40,423 nt of DNA from the NCBI GenBank assembly GCA_002691685.1, contig NZIQ01000089.1:6283-46705 (forward strand), written 5' to 3'. Both the position numbers and the translations under genes were made by a program. This document shows positions 20,013-29,299 of the stretch, piece by piece (the stretch's first letter is position 1; each line of letters opens with the position of its first letter). The DNA is from Flavobacteriaceae bacterium. Lineage in GTDB: Bacteria; Bacteroidota; Bacteroidia; Flavobacteriales; Flavobacteriaceae. The notes beneath the pieces were generated by a model that was given only the letters and a program-made list of their open reading frames with translations, did no database searches and was not told the origin of the DNA.

Positions 20013-20168
20013 TTAATTTCTAACTTTTGAGTATTTGTTTGAACCTACATTAGGGGGCAGCTCAATTTTGTTGGTCACTTTGGAGGTGACATCTTTTCCT
20101 GATGCACAAGAGCTGAACATAAAAAGAATAGCTGAGGCGAAAAATGCTAGAGTTATCGATTGTTTAAT
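20013..20168 (-). CDS. Candidate 51-aa lipoprotein, apparent non-canonical ATT start
   Basis: Minus-strand frame reads IKQSITLAFFASAILFMFSSCASGKDVTSKVTNKIELPPNVGSNKYSKVRN*: basic n-region, hydrophobic core and lipobox FSSC; no ATG/GTG/TTG upstream in frame before a stop. Confidence 0.45.
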   Translation of the reverse strand: MKQSITLAFFASAILFMFSSCASGKDVTSKVTNKIELPPNVGSNKYSKVRN

Positions 20169-20186
20169 CCTACTTGAATATAAGAA

Positions 20187-20558
20187 TTATTCCTGTGACT
20201 CTCTTTCTACAAGTAGGATAGCCGATTGAGGTACAATGAAGTACTTTTCTTTTTTAAAGCTAACTTCAAAGGAGCTGTTTTTCAAAAAAATGGCCAAATC
20301 TCCTTCTTCAATTTGCAAGGGGAGGTACTGAACTTCTTCATGTTCGTTCTTCCAAAGCTCATCGGGTTCAACGGGATTAGGAAGCGCATAACCTGGCCCG
20401 ACTTTAACCACAAAACCCTGTTGAATTTTTTCTTTTTCACGAACACCAGGAGGTAAAATCAATCCACTATCTGTTCTCTCAGATTCTGATAAGGGCTTAA
20501 CCAGAACGCGATCGCCAATAACATGCAGATTGTCAAAAGAATGAATTTGATTTATCAT
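20187..20558 (-). CDS. GroES-like co-chaperonin family protein
   Basis: VIGDRVLVKPLSESERTDSGLILPPGVREKEKIQQGFVVKVGPG, ending YFIVPQSAILLVE; GroES fold motifs. Confidence 0.8.
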   Translation of the reverse strand: MINQIHSFDNLHVIGDRVLVKPLSESERTDSGLILPPGVREKEKIQQGFVVKVGPGYALPNPVEPDELWKNEHEEVQYLPLQIEEGDLAIFLKNSSFEVSFKKEKYFIVPQSAILLVERESQE

Positions 20559-20651
20559 AAACTCTAACTCTTAAATGGAAAGGCAAAAATAATACGAATG
20601 CCTTGAACATCGACTTGGTCTTTTTGTATTATTGTTTGATATTACGAGACT

Positions 20652-21377
20652 ATGTTTGAAAATTTTTGGATTGCTGCTATTGCTGCCCTCTTATTGGGTA
20701 TTTCCAAATCAGGTATCAAGGGAATTTCTTCTGTTATTGTTGCAGGTATGGCCTTCGTATTTGGTGCAAAAGCTTCAACAGGTATTCTCATGCCACTGCT
20801 AATTTCCGCAGACATAGTGGCTGTATGGTATTACCAAAAACACGCGCACTGGAATTACATTAAAAAATTAGCTCCTACCATTGTTTTAGGAATTCTTATT
20901 GGTGTTATATACGGTCAACAAATTGAACAAGAATCCTTTAAAGTGGTAATGGCTTCCATTGTCATACTCAGTGCTGTTGTTATGGCCCTTATGGATTACA
21001 TTACCTCAAAAACAGTGCCCTCTCATTGGAGTTTCGCAGGGATAATGGGATTGAGCACAGGTTTTACTACTATGGTTGGGAATTTGGCCGGTGCTTTTTC
21101 AAACCTTTATTTTTTGGCAATGAGGGTGCCCAAAAATGTGTTTATAGGAACAGCGGCTTGGTTGTTTTTTTTGACCAACATTTTCAAGGTTCCATTCCAT
21201 GTATTTTATTGGAAAACCATCAATGTCAACTCTTTGAGCATCAGCCTTCAGCTCGTTCCCTTCGTGCTGATCGGATTTTTTGCAGGAATTAAACTGGTCT
21301 CTCTTATCAACGAGAGACACTATCGCAAACTTATTTTGCTATTCACCGCACTGAGCGGACTCGTTATTCTCTTTTAA
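20652..21377 (+). CDS. TauE/SafE family permease
   Basis: About 8 TM segments, ISKSGIKGISSVIVAGMAFVFGAKASTGILMPLLISADI. Confidence 0.85.
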   Translation: MFENFWIAAIAALLLGISKSGIKGISSVIVAGMAFVFGAKASTGILMPLLISADIVAVWYYQKHAHWNYIKKLAPTIVLGILIGVIYGQQIEQESFKVVMASIVILSAVVMALMDYITSKTVPSHWSFAGIMGLSTGFTTMVGNLAGAFSNLYFLAMRVPKNVFIGTAAWLFFLTNIFKVPFHVFYWKTINVNSLSISLQLVPFVLIGFFAGIKLVSLINERHYRKLILLFTALSGLVILF

Positions 21378-23282
21378 TTACTGCATCATAGGCAATACCA
21401 CCTTAGAAGGGTATTTTCTGCTATGGTGAACTTTATTGTGAGCAACCACACCTTCTGACTCGTCGTAATTATTTCCTCCGGTATTAAGATTCCTTGCAAA
21501 CCTTGGAAAGTTACTGCTACTGACTTCAATGCGTATGCGATGTCCTTTTTTGAAATAATTTGAAGTAGACAAGGCGGATAGTTCTAATTTGACTACTTCT
21601 CCTTTGGTCAAGAAAACTTCCTTGTCGTATCCCTCTCTATATCGAGCACGTTGAATAGTTTCATCTAAATTATAGGCGCTTCCGTCAGGATGCACATCTA
21701 TTAATTTCACTGTAAAATCCGTGTCTAAAACATCTGAAGAAATGTATAATGTCGTTTTGATTTCACCACTCACTTCAACTCCTTTTTCTAAAACAGGAGT
21801 TGTATACACCAAAATGTCGTCGCGCTCTTCCATGATTTGTTGATCAAATGATCCTCCTTTAACAGCGTTTCCAGTACAACACACATTTCCTCCATAAGAG
21901 TCCACTGGATTCATGGGGTCGTAGGTAAATGTATCAGGTTTATCTGCTGAAGACGATCTTTTTCTCGACAGAACTCCATCGCCCTTTAAGGTGTTTGCTG
22001 TACCCTCAGAATGCAAGTAATAGGTCACGTTTTTGACCCCTTGAGGAGGCCAGGTTTCTGAAGATTGCCATTTATTCATTCCCATAGTATAATACTGAAC
22101 TCTAGGGGTCTTCTCTTTGAAATCGTTTTCTTCTCCTTTGAGCCACATGTCAAACCAGCCGTAAATTTGTTCATCGTAATTTAATCTCGCATCTCCCACT
22201 GAAAGCTCGCCGACCACAGTGTTCTCTTTAGCTCTTTTAAAGCCACAATGCAATGTAGGAGCAATTACTAAATATTGATTGTCTCTAACTTCAGGATCCG
22301 ATGCGTTTTTTCTAACGTGATTAAAGAGCGCCAGATTAGGACTTATAGAAACATCGTACCAAGATGCAAACCAAAAACTAGGGACTCCGAAATCCATAGT
22401 ATCGTGGTATAAACCCCCTTGATACCATTTAGGATCTTTAGGTTTTCTATTAACCATGCGGTCAAAAATTTCTCTTTTTCCATTTACGTTTTGAAGAATG
22501 TCTGTAATGGGCAAATGTCTCAGCGCTTTAGACATATCTACACTGGGGTTTTCAGGTGATAAGTCGTAAAATCTAGAGATTCGAATAAGATCTTCTTGAC
22601 TAGCACCAAGTGGAATTCTCGGTTTGTATTTATCGTGTTCGACTCCGTATAACCAAGCTAAAAACAACAATTGCTCTACACCTCCTCTATACCAATTTCC
22701 CTGCTCTACATATTCACCCACTTCACCCACACCTGCTCCAAATCCTTGAGGCACCATGGCAGCATGTGAGGGATGGTCTAAAGCTGCAACTGCCATCTGC
22801 CACTCGGCCGTTGAAGAACATCCAATAGTTCCGATTTTTCCATTAGACCAGCTCTGATTTTTAAGCCAAGTAAAAGCGTCATAGCCATCGGTTAAGGGCA
22901 TTCCTAAAATATCCCATTGTCCTTCGGAATAATAACGACCTCTTTCATTTTGAACGACATAAGCATATCCGCGCTTAACTGCTGCTAGAGCTGCTTTAAC
23001 ATGTCGATCTCTGAATTCTCCATTTTGCCAAGAATTAAAATTATATGGCGTTCTAGAAAAGATGACAGGTACTTTTTCATCCGTTTTGGGTCGATAAATA
23101 TCTGTTGCCAGTCGGATACCATCACGCATAGACATCATGATTTTTTGATCGATATGGGCTATAGCTTCCAATTCAATTACAGTTGGATCGTCCTGGGGCA
23201 ATCCGTGCATTTGGCCTATGGCGTAATTCAGCGATAGCAAAAGGGTAACGCAAAGTGTAAAAAATTTAGAAAAAGCTTTCAT
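21378..23282 (-). CDS. CocE/NonD family hydrolase (X-Pro dipeptidyl-peptidase-like)
   Basis: [47 protein letters not shown] nucleophile, C-terminal jelly-roll motif [22 protein letters not shown]. Confidence 0.88.
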   Translation of the reverse strand: MKAFSKFFTLCVTLLLSLNYAIGQMHGLPQDDPTVIELEAIAHIDQKIMMSMRDGIRLATDIYRPKTDEKVPVIFSRTPYNFNSWQNGEFRDRHVKAALAAVKRGYAYVVQNERGRYYSEGQWDILGMPLTDGYDAFTWLKNQSWSNGKIGTIGCSSTAEWQMAVAALDHPSHAAMVPQGFGAGVGEVGEYVEQGNWYRGGVEQLLFLAWLYGVEHDKYKPRIPLGASQEDLIRISRFYDLSPENPSVDMSKALRHLPITDILQNVNGKREIFDRMVNRKPKDPKWYQGGLYHDTMDFGVPSFWFASWYDVSISPNLALFNHVRKNASDPEVRDNQYLVIAPTLHCGFKRAKENTVVGELSVGDARLNYDEQIYGWFDMWLKGEENDFKEKTPRVQYYTMGMNKWQSSETWPPQGVKNVTYYLHSEGTANTLKGDGVLSRKRSSSADKPDTFTYDPMNPVDSYGGNVCCTGNAVKGGSFDQQIMEERDDILVYTTPVLEKGVEVSGEIKTTLYISSDVLDTDFTVKLIDVHPDGSAYNLDETIQRARYREGYDKEVFLTKGEVVKLELSALSTSNYFKKGHRIRIEVSSSNFPRFARNLNTGGNNYDESEGVVAHNKVHHSRKYPSKVVLPMMQ

Positions 23283-23284
23283 AA

Positions 23285-24061
23285 TTATGATTTTGAGATG
23301 TTAGAGTAGTTTTTTATGAGAATACCAAGTAAAGCTAAGGTGAAAACTCCCATAGCAATTTGAGTAGTAACAATAATTTCCGGATAGTTTGAATTAAAGC
23401 CACTTTCTGACAGATGTTTACTATAAATCCCGAAATAGGCCCAAATTAAAACTAAGGCATATGCGCCTTTTTTAAATATCAATAACTGAGAGAGTCCAAT
23501 AGCGACACCCACACTGAGTATAACAATGGTCCATAAAGTTTCTGAAATGCCATAAAATGGAATATCATAGGTTGAAAAATAAGCCGTGAAATTGGCTATA
23601 GTCGCTACTGTTATCCAGCCAAAATAAACCGTAAAAGGCAATCGTAAGAAAACAGCCCGTATCAAAGACAATTCAAGAGAGTTTAAAACGATATTCAACC
23701 AAATTAAAGTCAATAGTAAGAAGAGCATTACCCCTAACGATAAAACAATCATTTCGTGATGCCATACAAAAATCCAGCAGCTATTCAGAATACTATTGGC
23801 GATAAATAAAGGAAAAGCCGTTTTCGGAAGTTTTTCAAAATTAGACTTGAAAAGAATCGCTACACTAAATCCTAGTAAAAGGCTATAAATCAATCCCCAT
23901 ATGGTAAAAGTTGAACCCGAAGGAGTAAACAAATTGGCGTACTGATCGGATATTTCTCCTGTAGTTTTATTGTTTATCGGAAGAATATTGGCTAAAGCGT
24001 TTACCGCAATCATTTGAACAAACCCTGTAAGTACAATCGTTTTGAGCAGTACGCTTCTCAT
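23285..24061 (-). CDS. TspO/MBR-like (tryptophan-rich sensory protein-like) membrane protein
   Basis: Multi-[38 protein letters not shown]. Confidence 0.65.
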   Translation of the reverse strand: MRSVLLKTIVLTGFVQMIAVNALANILPINNKTTGEISDQYANLFTPSGSTFTIWGLIYSLLLGFSVAILFKSNFEKLPKTAFPLFIANSILNSCWIFVWHHEMIVLSLGVMLFLLLTLIWLNIVLNSLELSLIRAVFLRLPFTVYFGWITVATIANFTAYFSTYDIPFYGISETLWTIVILSVGVAIGLSQLLIFKKGAYALVLIWAYFGIYSKHLSESGFNSNYPEIIVTTQIAMGVFTLALLGILIKNYSNISKS

Positions 24062-24183
24062 AAAACTGTTTTAAAATACCACTTTACAATTTAACAAATA
24101 AATAAGAACCTTCTGTTTTTTTTGTGTTTTCTTGAATCTCAAAACTTTTCTTTTTAAAGTGTAAGTGATGAGATCATACGCCT

Positions 24184-25257
24184 ATGAATTCGACTGACTC
24201 AAACCCTCACAACAGAGAGCTATTGACTCTAGGTTTACTCCTATTTCTTTCAGGATGTATTGCCAAAATTCCTTTTATCATCGATTATCCTGAAGATTCG
24301 TTTTACGCTCACTTTACGGGAGTCATACTTGTCCCTACATGGTCTTACTACATAGCACTCAAGAGAAAAAACACCTTTATATACCCTCTGATTAGTAGTT
24401 TATTTGCCGTAATTATCGCTTTCCTCTTAAAGTACTTTTTTGGTTTTTCAGAAGGCGATTCTTTTGATATTGCTTTAATTCATTCGGTAGTCATCTTTCT
24501 TTTTTGTATCGGCTTTGCGTTTTTAGGTGCGAACTGGAATGAGACAAAAGAACGAATGCGTTATCTCAAGTTTTTGATTGATACCGCAGTGGTGTCCGGA
24601 CTACTGCTAATTAGCTCTATTGTATTTTCCGGAATTACCTTAGAACTTTTTACCCTAACTGCCTTGGATATCGAAAGCTTTTATATCGAAAATGTTGTGG
24701 TTTGGGGAATACCAGCAATACCAATAATCGGAAGCTACCTCGTTTTAAACAATCCCGACTTAGTTGAAAAAGTTACTCCCCTCCTTTCTAAAATATTCAG
24801 CCCTCTCGCTTTTATAGCACTTGTGTTATTCAGTATAGCACTAGTGTTTGCCCCCAATAATATCTTTGAAGATCGCGAGTTGCTATTGCTTTTTAATTTA
24901 ATCTTGATAGCCGTGTGTGCACTTATTTTATTCTCAGTGAGTGACAAAAACTTAAAACAAAGACAGTGGAAAATTATTCGCTTGTTGAGCTATATAACCA
25001 CTTTAGATAATTTGATAGCCCTTCTTGCAATAGGCTATCGCATTTTTGAAAACGGCTTAACACCAAATCGCTTTACCCTTATTGGAATTAACTTGATGCT
25101 CTTTATTCAACTTCTATCGCTTAACAAACAACTCTATCATGCCTTTTCGCAAAAGGCAATTAAAAACGTTGTAAAAATCGTTTCAGGACCTTATCTCAAT
25201 ATCTATTTGTGGTGGTCAATAGCAATAGTCTTTGTTGTGATACCCTTTTGGTTTTAA
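24184..25257 (+). CDS. Multi-spanning membrane protein of unknown function
   Basis: 357 aa with about 10 hydrophobic segments; family not securely recognised (possibly DUF4153-like). Confidence 0.6.
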   Translation: MNSTDSNPHNRELLTLGLLLFLSGCIAKIPFIIDYPEDSFYAHFTGVILVPTWSYYIALKRKNTFIYPLISSLFAVIIAFLLKYFFGFSEGDSFDIALIHSVVIFLFCIGFAFLGANWNETKERMRYLKFLIDTAVVSGLLLISSIVFSGITLELFTLTALDIESFYIENVVVWGIPAIPIIGSYLVLNNPDLVEKVTPLLSKIFSPLAFIALVLFSIALVFAPNNIFEDRELLLLFNLILIAVCALILFSVSDKNLKQRQWKIIRLLSYITTLDNLIALLAIGYRIFENGLTPNRFTLIGINLMLFIQLLSLNKQLYHAFSQKAIKNVVKIVSGPYLNIYLWWSIAIVFVVIPFWF

Positions 25258-25419
25258 TCTTTTTGAAGAAAAAAATGTTCTGTTTATCGATTGATATCCT
25301 AGCTCACTTGCAAGAAACAACTGAACGTGCTTTTTTGAATTTGGTCTAATTTTTCTTGGCTAACCTTTTGAAAACTATATTTTTAATTGCTTTCATAGCA
25401 TAGTGAATACATAACTAAA

Positions 25420-25450
25420 AATGAACGTTAGTTTAACACTAGCGTTCATT
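25420..25450. repeat. 13-bp inverted repeat / hairpin, 5-nt loop
   Basis: aatgaacgttagt-ttaac-actagcgttcatt; 12 Watson-Crick pairs plus one possible G-U wobble. Confidence 0.6.
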
Positions 25451-25515
25451 CGTCGAAAATTTTAAATATTCAAAAGTATTCCACGTTATAGCATAGAATA
25501 CTTTGAAGACAGCAA

Positions 25516-25728
25516 ATGAATAAGTGGTACAAATTGAAAAAGAGGCATAATTTTTTAACAGAAGAAGAGCGGCTAAAAGAACTAAGAGAAATCGTTCACA
25601 AAATAAAATCAGAGTACATTGACGATGTAGCAAATAGCGCGCATCAAGACCAAATTACTATAAGACAAGCTATTAATCATTTGGATGAATTAGACAATGA
25701 ACTCAGAAATTTAAACACTGGAGTTTAG
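25516..25728 (+). CDS. Small charged helical hypothetical protein (70 aa)
   Basis: ORF MNKWYKLKKRHNFLTEEERLKELREIVHKIKSEYIDD..; stands alone between two hairpins. Confidence 0.55.
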   Translation: MNKWYKLKKRHNFLTEEERLKELREIVHKIKSEYIDDVANSAHQDQITIRQAINHLDELDNELRNLNTGV

Positions 25729-25823
25729 CGTGTCATTTAAATTGCAATTTACTATTTATAAGAAATAATTTTATATTTTAAAAGTGTGTGTTTTAGCAAT
25801 TCTTGCTTCTTTAATTAGTCATT

Positions 25824-25850
25824 AAACGCCAGTTTCACTGGCGTTTTTTT
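25824..25850 (+). terminator. Rho-independent terminator, possibly bidirectional
   Basis: aaacgccagt-ttc-actggcgttt perfect 10-bp stem followed by a T run; lies between convergent ends of the 70-aa ORF and the sulfatase. Confidence 0.8.
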
Positions 25851-27274
25851 TATTGGTCAACATACCTGACCTCACCTGCTTGTCGCACTTCATTTCCAAT
25901 TTGCTCAGTTAGCGCATCTCCTAAAACAAATCTTATTGAATCTGCGATTTTCAAAATTTCTCGTGTTTTTTCTGGATACTTATCTGCAATGTTATTAGAC
26001 TCTATTGGATCATCGATTAGATGATACAACTCAGGAACTTCTATTTTATTCATCTCGTAATTTATAGGAAGTCCATCATCTGTGCCAATTCGACCATTTA
26101 AAGATCTGTAGGTATGAGGCAGGTACAATTTATAATCTTTGTGACGAATGGCGTGAAGCTCATTTACACGATAGTAAAAAAAAAGGTTTTTATGCGGACT
26201 TACTTCTGAGGTATTGGTCAATAATGGAACTAAAGACTTGCCATCTATCTTTAGTTCAGGCATTTTGGCATTAGTCCATTCTGCAATTGTGGGTAACCAA
26301 TCTATACCCATAGCCGGCTGATCGATAATTCTCGGAGATTTAATTGATTTGGGATAAGACACTATAGCAGGAACTCGGTGTCCTCCCTCCCAATTTGTGC
26401 CTTTTCCTTCTCTGTAAATGCCCGATGAACCTGAATGACCTCCGTAAGATAACCATGGACCGTTGTCTGAGGTAAATACAATAATCGTATTATTTAAAAG
26501 ATCTAAATCTTCGAGATGTTGAACAAGACGTCCAAACTCGTGGTCTATTTCGTGAATTACGTCTCCATAAAGTCCTCGCTCTTGAGTTCCTTGAAATTTA
26601 GGATGCGCAAAAAGAGGTACATGAGGCTGTGGATGGGGCAGGTAAACGAAAAAAGGTTGGTCTTTATGCGTACTGATAAAGTCTATGGCTTCTTGGGTGA
26701 ATTCTCGAGTTAAGGTCGATTGATCTGTCAACTTTCGAATAGGCTCTTCATTTTTGTATAGAAAAATATCATCAAAATTGAACCAGCTTCCTTGCTGTGG
26801 ATGATAGGGCCACATATCATTGGAATAAAGGATACCGTAGAATTCATCAAATCCTTGCCTCGTAGGCAAAAAAGGAGTTGCATCACCAAGATGCCATTTG
26901 CCGAAAATTCCGGTGGCATATCCTTCTTCTTTCAGCATTTCTGCTGTAGTGGTTTCAGCTGGATTCAAGCCGATTTTTGCATTGGGCATAAAGGCATTAT
27001 GTATGCCTATTCGGTTGGGATAACAACCTGTTAAAATAGATGCCCTTGAAGCAGAGCACACGGGCTGTGTCGCGTAATAAGAAGTGAAATAAACCCCTTC
27101 TCTTGCCAATTTGTCGAGATTTGGAGTACTGAAATCTTGTGCTCCATAAATGCCCAAATCGCCGTATCCTTGATCGTCAGTAAGAATAAAAATAACGTTG
27201 GGTGGAGCCTGTTCAAGTGAAGCCTCTGAACAAGACAAAAAACACAAGGCAAAAACGAAAGCGTATGTTCTCAT
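25850..27274 (-). CDS. Sulfatase (arylsulfatase family), lipoprotein
   Basis: VIFILTDDQGYGDLG, QPVCSASRASILTGCYPNR (formylglycine motif CxAxR), GKWHLG. Confidence 0.92.
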   Translation of the reverse strand: MRTYAFVFALCFLSCSEASLEQAPPNVIFILTDDQGYGDLGIYGAQDFSTPNLDKLAREGVYFTSYYATQPVCSASRASILTGCYPNRIGIHNAFMPNAKIGLNPAETTTAEMLKEEGYATGIFGKWHLGDATPFLPTRQGFDEFYGILYSNDMWPYHPQQGSWFNFDDIFLYKNEEPIRKLTDQSTLTREFTQEAIDFISTHKDQPFFVYLPHPQPHVPLFAHPKFQGTQERGLYGDVIHEIDHEFGRLVQHLEDLDLLNNTIIVFTSDNGPWLSYGGHSGSSGIYREGKGTNWEGGHRVPAIVSYPKSIKSPRIIDQPAMGIDWLPTIAEWTNAKMPELKIDGKSLVPLLTNTSEVSPHKNLFFYYRVNELHAIRHKDYKLYLPHTYRSLNGRIGTDDGLPINYEMNKIEVPELYHLIDDPIESNNIADKYPEKTREILKIADSIRFVLGDALTEQIGNEVRQAGEVRYVDQ

Positions 27275-27371
27275 AATTATAAGGTTTGCTCAATTCAATG
27301 GCTGAAGTTACAAATTCATCTCTCAAAAAATTATTTAGCATTTAATATCTTTAAAATGAAATTACATCTCG

Positions 27372-28082
27372 ATGAAAATCTATTCTTATCTATTGAGTCT
27401 GATGCTATTCGCATTCGTTTCATGCAAACAAAAAAAAGCGGAGACCCCTCAAGGTGCGCAAACCTTGACCTACTTGGCTCTTGGTGACAGTTATACCATC
27501 GGAGAATCTGTAACTGAATTGGGGCGCTGGCCTCATCAATTGGCTAAGGTCTTAGAACCGATTATCAAACAGTCACTGCTAACCACTATAGTGGCTAAAA
27601 CAGGATGGACTACTAACGAATTAAATCAAGGCATAAATGAAGCTTCATTGGAAACTAACTATGATTTAATATCACTTTTGATTGGAGTAAACAATCAATA
27701 TCGAGGCCGATCTATCGAAGAATATAAACTTGAATTCGAATCCTTATTAAAAAGAGCCGTAGCTTTCAAAAGGAATGACAATAGTCCTGTTTTTGTTGTT
27801 TCTATACCCGATTATGGTGTAACTCCTTTTGTGCAAAATTCAAATCGCGACCCAATACAAATCGCTTCAGAAATCGATTTGTTCAACAAGGCCGCAGAAC
27901 AGATTTGCGCTCAATATGGGATTCCTTTTTACAATATCACAGGAATTTCAAGAACGGCCGCGAACGATCCTAATTTAATCGCAGAAGACGGATTACATCC
28001 TTCAGCTCAAATGTATCGTTTGTGGGTCGACTATTTTCATGCAGCTATCGCTGATAAACTCCTTGCTAATGAAACTCCCTAA
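27372..28082 (+). CDS. SGNH/GDSL hydrolase, lipoprotein
   Basis: AFVSCK lipobox; LALGDSYTIGESV block I, LIGVNNQYRG block III, DGLHPSAQMY block V. Confidence 0.85.
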   Translation: MKIYSYLLSLMLFAFVSCKQKKAETPQGAQTLTYLALGDSYTIGESVTELGRWPHQLAKVLEPIIKQSLLTTIVAKTGWTTNELNQGINEASLETNYDLISLLIGVNNQYRGRSIEEYKLEFESLLKRAVAFKRNDNSPVFVVSIPDYGVTPFVQNSNRDPIQIASEIDLFNKAAEQICAQYGIPFYNITGISRTAANDPNLIAEDGLHPSAQMYRLWVDYFHAAIADKLLANETP

Positions 28083-29295
28083 GTCTTATTATGTAGCTCT
28101 TGCACTGTTTACTGTTGTACTTCAAGCGCAAGAATTTAATGAAATTAAGGTTGATTCTATAGTAACCGCAGGAATCAAAACCCAAGCCTATCCAGGCGCT
28201 CAACTTTTGGTTTTCAAAAAAGGACAGGTCGTTCATCACAAATCCTATGGTTACCACACTTACGATTCCTTGGTTCAAGTTGAAGACCATCATTTATACG
28301 ATTTGGCGTCGGTAACTAAGATTCTCGCTGGAACACTTTCATTCATGAAAATTTATGAGACTGGAGGTGTTGACCTCAACGCTCCGATTAAGACCTATTT
28401 TAAACGTCTTGAAAACACCAATAAAAAAAACTCCACTTTAAAAGAAATACTCAGCCATAGTGCAGGATGGGAGCCTTATATTGCTCATCAAACTACGCTC
28501 AGACGCAAAAACGGACGCTTTAAAAAAAGAGGGGTCTCTTTAGAAAGGTCCTCGAAATATCCGACAGCTGTTTACGATGACCTTTATGCACATAAAGACT
28601 ACAAAAAATTAATTTATAAGCGCATTGCAAAAACAAAGCTGAGAACAAAAGGAGAATATCTTTACTCAGGCCTTTGGTTCTTTTTTCTCCCTGAGTGGAT
28701 AGAAGAGCGAACCGGAAAGTCTTTTTCAAACTTTTTATCTGATTCCTTTTACAAACCCTTAGGTGCTGATAGATTAGGCTTTTTGCCCTTAGAAAAATTT
28801 CCAAAAGCCGAAATTGTTCCTACAGAAATCGATTCCTATTTTAGAAATAATCTTGTACAGGGTTGGGTGCATGATGAGGCTGCTGCCCTTATGGGAGGTA
28901 TTTCTGGAAATGCAGGTCTTTTTGGCAATGCGGAATCTATTGCAAAAGTTTTGGAAATGTTGCTCTACGGTGGCACTTACCAGAGCCAATCTTATTTGAA
29001 GAAATCTACCGTAGACCTTTTCACCCAAAAGGCTTACCCCAATCAAATCAATCGAAGAGGATTGGGTTTTGACAAACCCGATTACCTAATTGAAGAGACT
29101 TACCCATCAAAAAGCCTTTCGCCTCAAAGCTATGGACATACAGGCTTTACAGGCACTTTCGTTTGGGTCGACCCTATCTATGAAACCTTTATTGTTTTTT
29201 TAACCAACCGTGTTTATCCTAGTCGCTCCCAAAGAGGTCTATATCAACTTGGGATTCGCTCAAAGCTTATTGAACTCACTATAGGTATTCCTTAA
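28069..29295 (+). CDS. Serine hydrolase (beta-lactamase / class C PBP family)
   Basis: Signal peptide MKLPKSYYVALALFTVVLQAQ from the second Met (28069); DLASVTKI (SxxK); YGHTGFTGT; overlaps the preceding gene. Confidence 0.82.
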   Translation: MKLPKSYYVALALFTVVLQAQEFNEIKVDSIVTAGIKTQAYPGAQLLVFKKGQVVHHKSYGYHTYDSLVQVEDHHLYDLASVTKILAGTLSFMKIYETGGVDLNAPIKTYFKRLENTNKKNSTLKEILSHSAGWEPYIAHQTTLRRKNGRFKKRGVSLERSSKYPTAVYDDLYAHKDYKKLIYKRIAKTKLRTKGEYLYSGLWFFFLPEWIEERTGKSFSNFLSDSFYKPLGADRLGFLPLEKFPKAEIVPTEIDSYFRNNLVQGWVHDEAAALMGGISGNAGLFGNAESIAKVLEMLLYGGTYQSQSYLKKSTVDLFTQKAYPNQINRRGLGFDKPDYLIEETYPSKSLSPQSYGHTGFTGTFVWVDPIYETFIVFLTNRVYPSRSQRGLYQLGIRSKLIELTIGIP

Positions 29296-29299
29296 GTTC

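Noticed and set aside
20035-20229. 64-aa plus-strand ORF
   Set aside because: No recognisable domain; antisense to the small lipoprotein candidate and to the end of the GroES-like gene, whose lipoprotein signal is more convincing.
25739-25750. Perfect palindrome aaattgcaattt
   Set aside because: Short and AT-rich; expected by chance in this composition and without a second copy noticed.
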